Shown: positions 1 through 6,175, counted from the first letter of the stretch. The stretch: 8,383 nucleotides of DNA from Moduliflexus sp964602655 (GCA_964602655.1 CAZRSF010000124.1:1-8383), one strand, 5' to 3'. Numbers and translations: made by a program. The notes: a model not told the origin generated them from the sequence alone.

Positions 1-7
1 AAAGCAA

Positions 8-1255
8 ATGAATATGGCAGCAACACAAAAGCGCGGCTATTATGGCCGCTTCGGGGGAATGTTCGTTCCCGAAATTTTACATAGCAATTTCGAAGAACTG
101 ATTCGCTATTACGAAGCTGCGAAGGCGGATCCGGCGTTCTGGCAGGAATATGAGATGCTGATGCAAACCTATTCATGCCGTCCGACGCCGATTACGTTCG
201 CCGAAAATCTGACCGCGCATTTCGGCGGCGCGAAAATTTTCATCAAGCGCGAAGACCTGAATCACACCGGAGCGCACAAGGCGAACAACGTCATGGGGCA
301 AGGCTTATTGACGAAGCGCATGGGCAAAACCCGCGTCATCGCGGAAACCGGCGCGGGGCAGCATGGCGTCGCGACCGCGACAATGGCGGCGAAATTCGGC
401 TTTGCCTGCACGGTGTATATGGGCGCGGTGGATGTGGAACGGCAACGCCCGAACGTCTTCTGGATGGAGCAGCTTGGCGCGGAAGTCGTGGAAGTCACCA
501 GCGGCTCGCAAACGCTGAAAGATGCCATCAATGCAGCCTACCGCGATTGGAGCGGCAGCATGGACACGACCCATTACGTTCTCGGCACAGCCTGCGGCGC
601 GTATCCGTTCCCGGAAATGGTCGCCTGGTTTCAATCCATTATCGGCAAAGAAGCGCGGGCGCAGATGCTCAATCAACAAGGGAAATTGCCGAATCGCGTC
701 TATGCCTGCGTCGGCGGCGGCTCGAATGCGATGGGCGTCTTCGGCGGCTTTTTCGATGACGCCAGCGCGGAACTGATCGGCGTGGAAGCGGGCGGCAAAG
801 GTCTGAATTCAGGGCAACACGCCACGCGCCTGACTGCGCCGGAAGGCAAACTCGGCATCGCGCAAGGGATGAAAACGATTTTTCTGCAAAACGACGAAGG
901 CCAGATGAACGACACGCATTCCATCGCCGCCGGTCTCGATTATGTCGGCGTCTCGCCGATTCTCGCCGATTTGCAGGAACAAGGCCGCGTGCGGTTCGAG
1001 TCCGCGACCGACACTGAAGTGATCGCGGCGCTGGAACTCACCATCAAAAAAGAGGGAATTATTCCGGCGCTCGAATCCACGCACGCCTTTGTGCAAGCCT
1101 TTAAAGAAGCGCCAAACATGGGCAAAGACGAGATCATTCTGATTAACCAGTCCGGGCGCGGCGACAAAGACATTTTTACGATTGCCGACGCCTTTCAGGA
1201 TAAAAAATGGCAGCAATTCATCATCAAAAAAGCCGAACAATATCGCAACAAATAA
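8..1255 (+). CDS. trpB: Tryptophan synthase beta chain
   Basis: This is the beta subunit of tryptophan synthase, which condenses indole with L-serine on pyridoxal phosphate (PLP) to give tryptophan, in the cytoplasm and in complex with TrpA. The N-terminus GYYGRFGGMFVPEIL is the family signature. HTGAHKANN (residues 86-94) carries the PLP Schiff-base lysine, Lys91. AETGAGQHG (112-120) carries the catalytic Glu113. GGGSN (236-240) is the phosphate-binding loop. HKANN differs slightly from the common HKxN forms. The length of 415 aa is slightly above the usual 390-400. The start is the ATG at 8; a second in-frame ATG at 14 is also possible, and the window begins too close upstream to judge the ribosome site. 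trpA follows after 115 bp, the standard order, so the two are probably co-transcribed. Catalytic residues are intact, and identification is very secure. Confidence 0.97.
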   Translation: MNMAATQKRGYYGRFGGMFVPEILHSNFEELIRYYEAAKADPAFWQEYEMLMQTYSCRPTPITFAENLTAHFGGAKIFIKREDLNHTGAHKANNVMGQGLLTKRMGKTRVIAETGAGQHGVATATMAAKFGFACTVYMGAVDVERQRPNVFWMEQLGAEVVEVTSGSQTLKDAINAAYRDWSGSMDTTHYVLGTACGAYPFPEMVAWFQSIIGKEARAQMLNQQGKLPNRVYACVGGGSNAMGVFGGFFDDASAELIGVEAGGKGLNSGQHATRLTAPEGKLGIAQGMKTIFLQNDEGQMNDTHSIAAGLDYVGVSPILADLQEQGRVRFESATDTEVIAALELTIKKEGIIPALESTHAFVQAFKEAPNMGKDEIILINQSGRGDKDIFTIADAFQDKKWQQFIIKKAEQYRNK

Positions 1256-1260
1256 CCATC

Positions 1261-1362
1261 TCCCAGCGGTTGAAACCGCCGTCTGTATTCCCTTGCCGCT
1301 TCGCGGCACACCTTCGCCCTGAAAGGGCGGTGGCATACAGACGACGGTTTCAACCGCCGGGA
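1261..1362. repeat. Cloverleaf-like inverted-repeat element between trpB and trpA
   Basis: The 28-base arms 1261-1288 and 1335-1362 are complementary at 26 positions. Each arm contains a small palindrome-like core (GCGGTTGAAACCGC on the left). Between the arms lie two further hairpins: GCCGC-TTC-GCGGC (1295-1307) and CGCCCT-GAA-AGGGCG (1315-1329). The whole folds as a stem with two side hairpins, like REP/BIME or small MITE-type repeats scattered through bacterial intergenic regions. It fills nearly all of the trpB-trpA gap. That it is a genome-wide repeat family is an inference; only one copy is in this window. Confidence 0.8.
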
Positions 1363-1363
1363 G
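1359..1363 (+). promoter_or_regulatory. trpA ribosome binding site inside the repeat edge
   Basis: GGGAG lies 7 bases before the trpA ATG at 1371 and is the only Shine-Dalgarno-like sequence there. Four of its five bases form the outermost right edge of the inverted repeat, so folding of that element could hide the site and lower trpA translation relative to trpB. The regulatory effect is inferred. Confidence 0.55.
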
Positions 1364-1370
1364 CATATTT

Positions 1371-2135
1371 ATGCTTGAACAATATATCCGCAAGCAGCGG
1401 GCGAAAAAAGAGATTTTATTGATGACGCATCTCGTCCTCGGTTATCCGTCTTTCGAGGCCAATCGCGAGGTGATCGCGCAGATGGCCGACGCAGGAGTCG
1501 AGTTGACAGAGTTGCAGATTCCGTTTTCCGAACCGACCTCTGACGGGCCGGTAATTATGCAGGCGAACGACGGCTCATTAAAGCGCGGCACAACGGTCGC
1601 GGCCTGTTTCGACTTCGCGCAGGAGGTTTGCGCGGCGTATCCGCAGATCAAATTTTTATTCATGACCTACTGTAATGTCATGTTTATGCGCGGGACTGAC
1701 CGTTTTGTCGCTGACGCGAAACGCGCAGGCGTTCAGGGGCTGATTATTCCCGATTTGCCGCCGGAAGAAGCGGGCGAATACCTTGAAGCGTGTCGCCGCC
1801 ACGCCGTTGACCCGATTTTTATTTTTACGCCGACCAATACCAGCGAGCGCCTTGCAACGCTTGCCAATGCGACGCAAGGTTTCGTCTATTGCGTGGGACG
1901 GCGCGGCGTGACAGGCATCAAGACGACATTCAACGAAGAAATATCAACATTAGTGGATACCTACAAACGCGCGACAAATTTGCCGATTGCGCTCGGCTTC
2001 GGCATTCAGGAAAAGGCGGATGTGGACTTTCTGAAAGGCAAAGTGGACATCGCCGTGCTCGGCACGAAAGTCCTGAAACTGCATGAAGAGCAAGGCAGCG
2101 CGGCGGTCGGCGCATTTTTGCGCGGCGTGAGGTAG
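1371..2135 (+). CDS. trpA: Tryptophan synthase alpha chain
   Basis: This is the alpha subunit, which cleaves indole-3-glycerol phosphate to indole and glyceraldehyde-3-phosphate and passes indole to TrpB. It is a TIM barrel of 254 aa (typical about 265). The signature stretch TELQIPFSEPTSDGP (46-60) holds both catalytic acids, Glu47 and Asp58, equivalent to E. coli Glu49 and Asp60. GRRGVTG matches the mobile loop with the conserved Thr, and FGIQ plus VLGTKVLK match the C-terminal phosphate-binding region. Several usually conserved neighbours differ: Gln49 where Gly is common, Glu54 where FSDP is usual, and THLVLGYP near the N-terminus instead of the usual phenylalanine-containing form. It is therefore a divergent but apparently functional TrpA. 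The ATG at 1371 is preceded by GGGAG. It follows trpB and probably shares its transcript. Confidence 0.95.
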   Translation: MLEQYIRKQRAKKEILLMTHLVLGYPSFEANREVIAQMADAGVELTELQIPFSEPTSDGPVIMQANDGSLKRGTTVAACFDFAQEVCAAYPQIKFLFMTYCNVMFMRGTDRFVADAKRAGVQGLIIPDLPPEEAGEYLEACRRHAVDPIFIFTPTNTSERLATLANATQGFVYCVGRRGVTGIKTTFNEEISTLVDTYKRATNLPIALGFGIQEKADVDFLKGKVDIAVLGTKVLKLHEEQGSAAVGAFLRGVR

Positions 2136-2149
2136 CATCGTTTTTTATC

Positions 2150-2249
2150 GAACGCGGATGACGCGGAACTACAAGGATAAGTGTAAGAAGGGATTTTCGA
2201 GGACATCCTTTCTTACACTTATCCTTGTAGTTCCATGCCATCCGCATTC
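2150..2249. repeat. Near-perfect 100-bp hairpin element between trpA and cysM
   Basis: Arms 2150-2194 and 2205-2249 pair at 40 of 45 positions around a 10-base loop. All five mismatches are transition-type differences, and a continuous core of about 25 bases (AACTACAAGGATAAGTGTAA and flanks) pairs perfectly. It has no coding capacity and no long T-run, so it is not a typical terminator. It looks like a MITE-like or REP-like palindromic element. It occupies almost the whole gap between trpA and cysM, ending 11 bases before the cysM start, and may attenuate read-through from trpA. Confidence 0.85.
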
Positions 2250-2260
2250 TATCCTACATT

Positions 2261-3169
2261 ATGGGAGTCTTCAGCGCGATTGGCAATACGCCGATAGTCG
2301 AGTTGCGGAAATTATCGCCGAATCCGAAGGTTCGGATTCTGGGGAAATTGGAAGGGAGCAACCCCGGCGGGTCAGTGAAAGATCGCCCGGCCTATTATAT
2401 GATCAAACATGCCGAAGAAACGGGGCAATTGACGCATGAGAAGGTGATTTTGGAAGCCACGTCCGGCAACACTGGCATTGCGCTCGCCATGATCGGCACG
2501 GCGAAGGGGTATCGCGTCAAATTGTTCATGCCGGAATGTGTCAGCATGGAGCGGCAGCATATTTTGGCGGCGTATAACGCAGAGATGGAATTGACTCCGG
2601 CGCGGGAAGGGACGGACGGCGCGATCCGCCGGTCGCATCAGCTTTTCGAGGAGCATCCTGATCAATATTATCTGCCGGATCAGTATTCGAACGAGTATAA
2701 TTTTTTAGCGCATTATGAAACTACCGCGCCCGAAATTCTCGCGCAGACGCATGGGGATGTGGATGTCGTCGTGGCGGGCATGGGCACGGGCGGCACGCTG
2801 ATGGGGTTGGCGAAATTTTTCCATGAAAAGAAACCGTCGGTCAAAGTCGTCGGCATCGAGCCGACTATAGGCCATTCGATTCAAGGCTTGAAAAACATGA
2901 CCGAATCCATGATGCCGAACATCTACGATCCGCATCAATTGGACGAAAAAATCATCATGGAAGACGGCGAGGCGTTCGAAGTGACGCGGCGGCTTGCCAA
3001 AGAGGAAGGCGTATTCGTCGGCATGTCGAGCGGCGCGGCGATGGCGGGCGCAATGCATATCGCGAAATATCTTGATTCCGGCACGGTTGTCGTCATCCTG
3101 CCGGATCGCGGCGACCGCTACCTGAGCACCACGCTGTTCCGGTCAATCTGCGCCAAGTGTCCGCCGTGA
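2261..3169 (+). CDS. cysM: Cysteine synthase, CysM/CysK type (O-acetylserine sulfhydrylase family)
   Basis: This is a PLP-dependent beta-family enzyme making cysteine from O-acetylserine (or a related activated serine) and sulfide or thiosulfate. IGNTP (7-11) is the family N-terminus. KLEGSNPGGSVKDRP (29-43) carries the PLP lysine Lys40. TSGNTG (67-72) is the substrate loop, GMGTGGT (173-179) the phosphate loop, and ILPDRGDRYLST the C-terminal signature. The KLEG...SVKDRP, ALAMI and DRGDRYLST stretches are closer to CysM than to CysK. The length of 302 aa is normal. The protein ends in CAKCPP, a Cys-x-x-Cys tail absent from the E. coli enzymes. The ATG at 2261 directly precedes the conserved start; no clear Shine-Dalgarno is seen. 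It lies 125 bp after trpA with a hairpin element between. CysK versus CysM specificity cannot be settled by eye. Confidence 0.92.
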   Translation: MGVFSAIGNTPIVELRKLSPNPKVRILGKLEGSNPGGSVKDRPAYYMIKHAEETGQLTHEKVILEATSGNTGIALAMIGTAKGYRVKLFMPECVSMERQHILAAYNAEMELTPAREGTDGAIRRSHQLFEEHPDQYYLPDQYSNEYNFLAHYETTAPEILAQTHGDVDVVVAGMGTGGTLMGLAKFFHEKKPSVKVVGIEPTIGHSIQGLKNMTESMMPNIYDPHQLDEKIIMEDGEAFEVTRRLAKEEGVFVGMSSGAAMAGAMHIAKYLDSGTVVVILPDRGDRYLSTTLFRSICAKCPP

Positions 3170-3212
3170 GGCGACGACATCATTTTTCCTAAAACAGCAT
3201 GTAGAGATGCCC

Positions 3213-3231
3213 CGCCGGACAGATTCCGGCG
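3213..3231. terminator. Hairpin downstream of cysM
   Basis: CGCCGGA (3213-3219) and TCCGGCG (3225-3231) form a perfect 7-bp stem with a 5-base loop, 43 bases after the cysM stop. There is no T-run after it, so it is at best a weak intrinsic terminator or an RNA-stabilising 3' hairpin. Confidence 0.35.
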
Positions 3232-3291
3232 CAACGGCAGCGGCAGAAATACGCAACCGCTCGAACTGTATTTTGTGCTTCAGTGATTTGC

Positions 3292-3315
3292 TGCGTCTCA
3301 TGGCGGTGAGACGCA
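3292..3315. terminator. Hairpin at the convergent junction between cysM and the DUF3795 gene
   Basis: TGCGTCTCA (3292-3300) and TGAGACGCA (3307-3315) make a perfect 9-bp stem with a 6-base loop, 14 bases past the end of the - strand DUF3795 gene. It could serve transcription from either side. Only short T/A runs flank it, so its terminator role is uncertain. Confidence 0.4.
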
Positions 3316-3329
3316 CGAGACGTTTTGCG

Positions 3330-3893
3330 TCACTTTCTCAGACTCAGGCAGGCGTGATTCTTTTCAGCGATGTCATTCAGTAGTGTGTGCAAAACCTTCG
3401 ATTTTTCTTTGACGGCGAATCCGATGGAATCTTGCTTCGCCTGCGCCAACGCCGCTGCCAATTCCTCAATTTGCAACACGGTCGCCGCAATGCAATAATA
3501 TCGTTTGGAGCGTCCTTCATTGAAGTCACTGAACATCTCTCGAAGCCATCGTTCTCGCATTTGCTGCGCCTGTTCGAATGCGCTCACGCCATGTTGCCGA
3601 ATGAAGTCAATATTCTCTTCGAGTTTTTGATAACAGACAAAGGTATCGTGTTCCCGGCTGAATTCTCGATGTTTACGCCATTTTTCGCAAGAGGCGCTTT
3701 CGGCACATTCCCCGCAAAATTCAATCCCCTTTCGCTTGACCGCGCACGTGATAAACGGGCAGCCTGCGCCCATGCGGTATTCGCTTTTGCATCCGCCGCA
3801 TTTGCTTGTCCCTTCTGTATGATAATTGGGACACAGCCGACAGGACAACCCACAAATTCCGATTTCAGGATGTTTGATGTGCATTGGTACCAT
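3330..3893 (-). CDS. Cysteine-rich DUF3795-type protein, probable metal or Fe-S binding
   Basis: A 187-aa soluble protein whose N-terminal half matches the cysteine pattern I associate with DUF3795 proteins: GICGLSCRLCPNY (12-24), KCGGC (31-35), GCPFITC (44-50), FCGEC (59-63) and a further Cys69. Ten cysteines within about 56 residues suggest zinc or iron-sulfur binding; the function of the family is unknown to me. The C-terminal half is helical-looking and charged, with no membrane segment. The reading frame is open up to 3965, but the extra N-terminal residues would be encoded by the attC site, so the start is placed at the ATG at 3893; the ATG at 3884 is an alternative and neither has a strong Shine-Dalgarno. 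It begins 9 bases after the attC R' box, as cassette genes do, but no attC is visible after its stop. Confidence 0.8.
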   Translation of the reverse strand: MVPMHIKHPEIGICGLSCRLCPNYHTEGTSKCGGCKSEYRMGAGCPFITCAVKRKGIEFCGECAESASCEKWRKHREFSREHDTFVCYQKLEENIDFIRQHGVSAFEQAQQMRERWLREMFSDFNEGRSKRYYCIAATVLQIEELAAALAQAKQDSIGFAVKEKSKVLHTLLNDIAEKNHACLSLRK

Positions 3894-3902
3894 CTTTGCT
3901 TG

Positions 3903-4016
3903 CCATAACGCCCGCGCATAACGCGCCAGGATGAGCGAGCGTTCCTCAACCTGAAAAAACAGCAACCCATTTTTTCGCCCGCTCGTTCTGGTCGCCGTTC
4001 ATGCGCATCGTTACGG
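3903..4016 (-). other. attC recombination site 1
   Basis: Read on the - strand: R'' CCGTAAC (4016-4010), L'' CATGAACG (4003-3996), L' CGTTATG (3923-3917), R' GTTATGG (3909-3903). R''/R' pair at 6 of 7 positions. L''/L' pair perfectly apart from one extra G in L'', the extrahelical base typical of attC. The stem continues inward (GGCGACCAGAACGAGCGGGCG against GCGCCAGGATGAGCGAGCG) to a variable centre. The length of 114 bp is within the known attC range. Its 5' half is nearly identical to that of site 2. Strand-specific folding and recombination are inferred from the family. Confidence 0.85.
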
Positions 4017-4123
4017 CAACTTCGCCAATTATTCGCACGGAGTGCTCCGATCTCATCCCTCCCCAATAGGCCTCATTCGCAACCCAATGGATACAATTCA
4101 ACGTCTCCATGCAATCACGACCG

Positions 4124-4489
4124 TTACTCCTGTTGTGAGAGCCATTCCGCGGCGTCCTCTTCCGTCTCAAAATCTTTCATGTTTGAATTAATGGTTTTCA
4201 TAATGATCGCTTTCCTGTCGGTAAAGCCGATCGAGGCCGACGCGATCGTATACTTGAGGATTTTGGGGGTATATTCAGCAATCACTTTTCGCGCGTCCTC
4301 AATAAAAAAGATATTCCGGCCAATCGTGAGTCTTCTGACCGATCTCAGGGGTTGTACAGAATGAATTTTTTCAGAGAGGTCCGTCACGTGTTTGACCTCC
4401 GCCCCCGTCTTCAGGTCTGAAAAATCAACCACAAGGATTTTTGTTCCTTTATAATCCATCCATCGTACCCGATCGTGCAGATTTTCCAT
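4124..4489 (-). CDS. Small SpoIIAA/STAS-like protein
   Basis: A 121-aa cytoplasmic protein without signal peptide or membrane segment. The order WMDYKGTKILVVDFSDLKTG near the N-terminus, then alternating hydrophobic strands and helices (SVRRLTIGRNIFF, KYTIASASIGFTDRKAIIM), and the C-terminal FETEEDAAEWL recall small SpoIIAA-like or STAS-like proteins that end in a 'DTEEEAKEWL'-type helix. Such folds often mediate protein-protein or lipid interactions; the specific role here is unknown. The start is the ATG at 4489 because AGGAGGGG (4493-4500) lies 3 bases upstream; the longer frame from 4516 would place that Shine-Dalgarno inside the coding region. It ends 107 bases before attC site 1, so it is the last gene of its cassette. 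Family assignment is by pattern only. Confidence 0.72.
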   Translation of the reverse strand: MENLHDRVRWMDYKGTKILVVDFSDLKTGAEVKHVTDLSEKIHSVQPLRSVRRLTIGRNIFFIEDARKVIAEYTPKILKYTIASASIGFTDRKAIIMKTINSNMKDFETEEDAAEWLSQQE

Positions 4490-4492
4490 AAG

Positions 4493-4500
4493 CCCCTCCT
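4493..4500 (-). promoter_or_regulatory. Strong ribosome binding site of the STAS-like gene
   Basis: AGGAGGGG on the - strand sits just upstream of the ATG at 4489 and decides that start over the in-frame ATG at 4516. Confidence 0.7.
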
Positions 4501-4601
4501 GTGTGGTGTCACACATTATCGATCCGAGCCTTGATGTTTACTCATCAGGATCGCAAAACAAGCTTTACGCGGTGCAACACGACTGCGCGGCACTCCTCAC
4601 A

Positions 4602-4703
4602 TCAATCCGCACCAGTCGTCACAAATTTATGCGGCATCAAGGAGATCATTCGTTCGTGAAATAACCTTTCCGGCAATCCCTGCGGCAATTTCTTTTCATT
4701 CAT
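4602..4703 (-). CDS. Possible 33-aa small ORF
   Basis: ATG at 4703 to TGA at 4602 on the - strand encodes a 33-aa peptide beginning MNEKKLPQGLPERLF. The composition looks protein-like, but there is no good Shine-Dalgarno and no recognisable domain. It lies in the 412-bp stretch (4517-4928) between the STAS-like gene and the interrupted SH3 gene, where nothing else is coding. It may be a small peptide, a remnant, or chance. Confidence 0.15.
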   Translation of the reverse strand: MNEKKLPQGLPERLFHERMISLMPHKFVTTGAD

Positions 4704-4783
4704 TTCGACAGGTCATGGTAAAATTGTCAAGATATTGTACTCCATTTCCAGGATATATCATGTCACCCCGATATGTTTGCGTC

Positions 4784-4913
4784 GTTCAACGGTTGTCGTT
4801 TATTTGATAGGTTCTTTTTCAGGGGTGACGCGCCTGAACGCTCCCAATAAGGCGCGAGCAACGGACGCGTCCACGTAAAGCCGATGAAATACCACCGATA
4901 CGACCAGTTGAGT
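4784..4913 (-). other. Possible degenerate attC-like structure
   Basis: On the - strand, ACTCAAC (4913-4907) fits the R'' pattern RYYYAAC and GTTGAAC (4790-4784) fits GTTRRRY loosely; they pair at 5 of 7 positions. Inside, TATTTCATCGG on one side and the complement of CCTATCAAATA on the other nearly pair, followed by GACGCGTCC against GACGCGCC, giving an imperfect long stem of about 130 bp. It starts 16 bases after the stop at 4929, exactly where an attC would be expected. Against it, the boxes do not match the neighbouring cassette ends and it lacks the sequence shared by sites 1 and 2. Confidence 0.3.
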
Positions 4914-4928
4914 CATTCGTGTCATGCA

Positions 4929-5459
4929 TCACATACTGAAATCAACATTCGAACGAAGAATGGGAGTAGGCCCTGAAATATCGCAAATTATTCTCGCAGA
5001 TATTCCTGAACCACACCGAAGATAGGCATATTTCACATACACCCGCTGATTAAGCTGAAAGAGATTGACATCTCGAATGATTGATAATGCGTCTCCACCA
5101 GCGACAAAGGTAATCGTCCCTTCGTTGAAGAGCGCAATCGCGCGAGAACTTCCCTTCGAGTCATCTCCACATGATGCATCCGACTCAAAAAAGATGACAA
5201 ACCGGTCAGGTGCAACTTCAAGCATCCGATACCCCCCAGAAGCATCCAGAGGACAGGTTCCGATCTCTTCACGAACGGCGATGGGATTCGAATAAGCGTT
5301 ATCGTATCGGATCTTCACACATTGGGACTGTTGCAATGCGTGTTCGAATCGTTTTTGATCCGCCTCAGCAGCGACCGTTCCCCAGTTATGCTGATATTCG
5401 ATCTGGTGATCGCCGATGATTGCTGCGACAAAATCTTTCGAGGTCGCGCGGACATTCAG
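4929..5459 (-). pseudogene. Downstream part of the TGA-interrupted SH3 gene
   Basis: This 176-codon stretch continues in the same frame as the SH3 gene, directly after its TGA at 5462-5460, and stays open to the stop at 4929. The first 41 codons (LNVRATSKDFVAAIIGDHQI and on) contain no ATG, GTG or TTG; the first usable start would be a TTG at 5336, without a ribosome site. The sequence reads like genuine protein, with beta-rich segments such as RMLEVAPDRFVIFFESD and NLFQLNQRVYVKYAYLRCG and several cysteines. I do not recognise the domain. The simplest reading is that it is the C-terminal half of a 335-codon exported protein split by a nonsense mutation. A separate gene from 5336 (135 aa), read-through, or a sequencing error are alternatives. 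Confidence 0.55.
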
Positions 5460-5936
5460 TCATGTCCATTCTAATTGCTCTTCCGGTGTCCCTAATTGCA
5501 TGAGAAAGGGTTCAACAGTATTGGCCGTCTGAGTTGTTGACGCCCCATTTTTCAAGAGGATGACGGGTATTTCTTTCGGAAACGTTCCGGGAATCTCGAC
5601 CGAACCATCAGAGTAGATGTCCACAATATCCGTGATCTTGGGAAGAACCGTGATATATTGACGCCTCACATAGCCGGAAATATTCAACCCATCGCTTGTA
5701 TAGGCACGAATCAGATACCAGTCGCCAATGGTTTCCAAAACCAGAACGGAGTCGCCTTTTTGAACGGTTTCAATAATGGTATGATGCGTGGCTGGGCCAG
5801 TACGAAGATTGAGTGGCGTCTGTTGCGTACTGACGATTCCAATATCCCAAGCATTTGCTGAAGATATCCACATTCCAGCGAGGAGGGTAATTCCGATGAT
5901 CCCAGAGAATCTCTGTTTGCGCACTTGCTCTCTCAT
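5460..5936 (-). CDS. Exported bacterial SH3-domain protein, truncated by an in-frame TGA
   Basis: A 158-aa product up to the TGA. Residues 1-29 are a signal peptide: basic MREQVRKQR, hydrophobic FSGIIGITLLAGMWIS, and an ANA cleavage site before Trp30, so it is exported. Residues about 34-95 form a bacterial SH3 (SH3b) domain, with PLNLRTGPATHHTIIETVQKG, VLVLETIGDWYLIRAY and GYVRRQYI matching the usual 'LNVRxGP...GDxV...WxxV...GYV' pattern; such domains often bind cell wall or peptide ligands. The rest is a linker. The start at 5936 has an excellent AGGAGG 5-6 bases upstream and lies 38 bases after the R' box of attC site 2, as in a cassette. The frame continues past the stop to 4929, so the natural protein may be 335 codons long. 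Confidence 0.8.
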   Translation of the reverse strand: MREQVRKQRFSGIIGITLLAGMWISSANAWDIGIVSTQQTPLNLRTGPATHHTIIETVQKGDSVLVLETIGDWYLIRAYTSDGLNISGYVRRQYITVLPKITDIVDIYSDGSVEIPGTFPKEIPVILLKNGASTTQTANTVEPFLMQLGTPEEQLEWT

Positions 5937-5973
5937 GTTTTCCTCCTGTCGTGTTTCAAAAAGCCAATTAATA

Positions 5974-6085
5974 CCCTAACGCCGCGCATAACGCGCCAGA
6001 AAGGGCGGGCGCAACCATACTTGAATTTCGGCAACCTTTTTTTTCGCCCGCTCGTTCTGGTCGCCGTTCATGCGCATCGTTAGGC
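5974..6085 (-). other. attC recombination site 2
   Basis: Read on the - strand: R'' GCCTAAC (6085-6079), L'' CATGAACG (6072-6065), L' CGTTATG (5993-5987), R' GTTAGGG (5980-5974). L'' carries one extra G relative to L', the extrahelical base of attC sites. The inner stem pairs GACCAGAACGAGCGGGCG with the complement of CGCCCGCCCTTTCTGGCGC. The length is 112 bp. It lies 91 bases after the stop of the exported-protein gene and closes that cassette. R'' is the exact complement of the core at 6854-6848, the predicted start of the same cassette. Confidence 0.88.
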
Positions 6086-6175
6086 CAACATTCAACTCTA
6101 CGACCTCCACACCGTCTTGTTTTCTCGTGTGATTCTTAATGCAAGACCTCAGATGTCTGTGCCTCGAATCCTTGC

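Noticed and set aside
809..1393. 194-codon - strand ORF across the trpB end and the repeat
   Set aside because: It lies opposite trpB and runs through the inverted repeat; it is a shadow of GC-rich coding sequence.
3387..3908. 173-codon + strand ORF
   Set aside because: It is antisense to the DUF3795 gene, whose regular cysteine motifs show the real coding strand.
3946..4170. Small - strand ORF containing MRMNGDQNERAKK
   Set aside because: The same peptide appears in the ORF at 5976-6194 only because both cross the conserved 5' half of an attC site. The shared sequence is recombination-site DNA, not a protein family.
4690..4730. TTGACA on the - strand as a sigma-70 promoter for the STAS-like gene
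   Set aside because: The -35 match is perfect but no acceptable -10 hexamer lies 16-18 bases downstream.
5386..5463. Overlapping ATGA start at the TGA, suggesting translational coupling
   Set aside because: The ATG at 5463 reads another frame and ends after about 25 codons, so it cannot start the downstream half.
5445..5465. Selenocysteine or recoded TGA at 5462-5460
   Set aside because: No clear SECIS-like hairpin with a proper apical loop follows, no selenoprotein family is recognisable, and Trp is encoded by TGG in the same genes.
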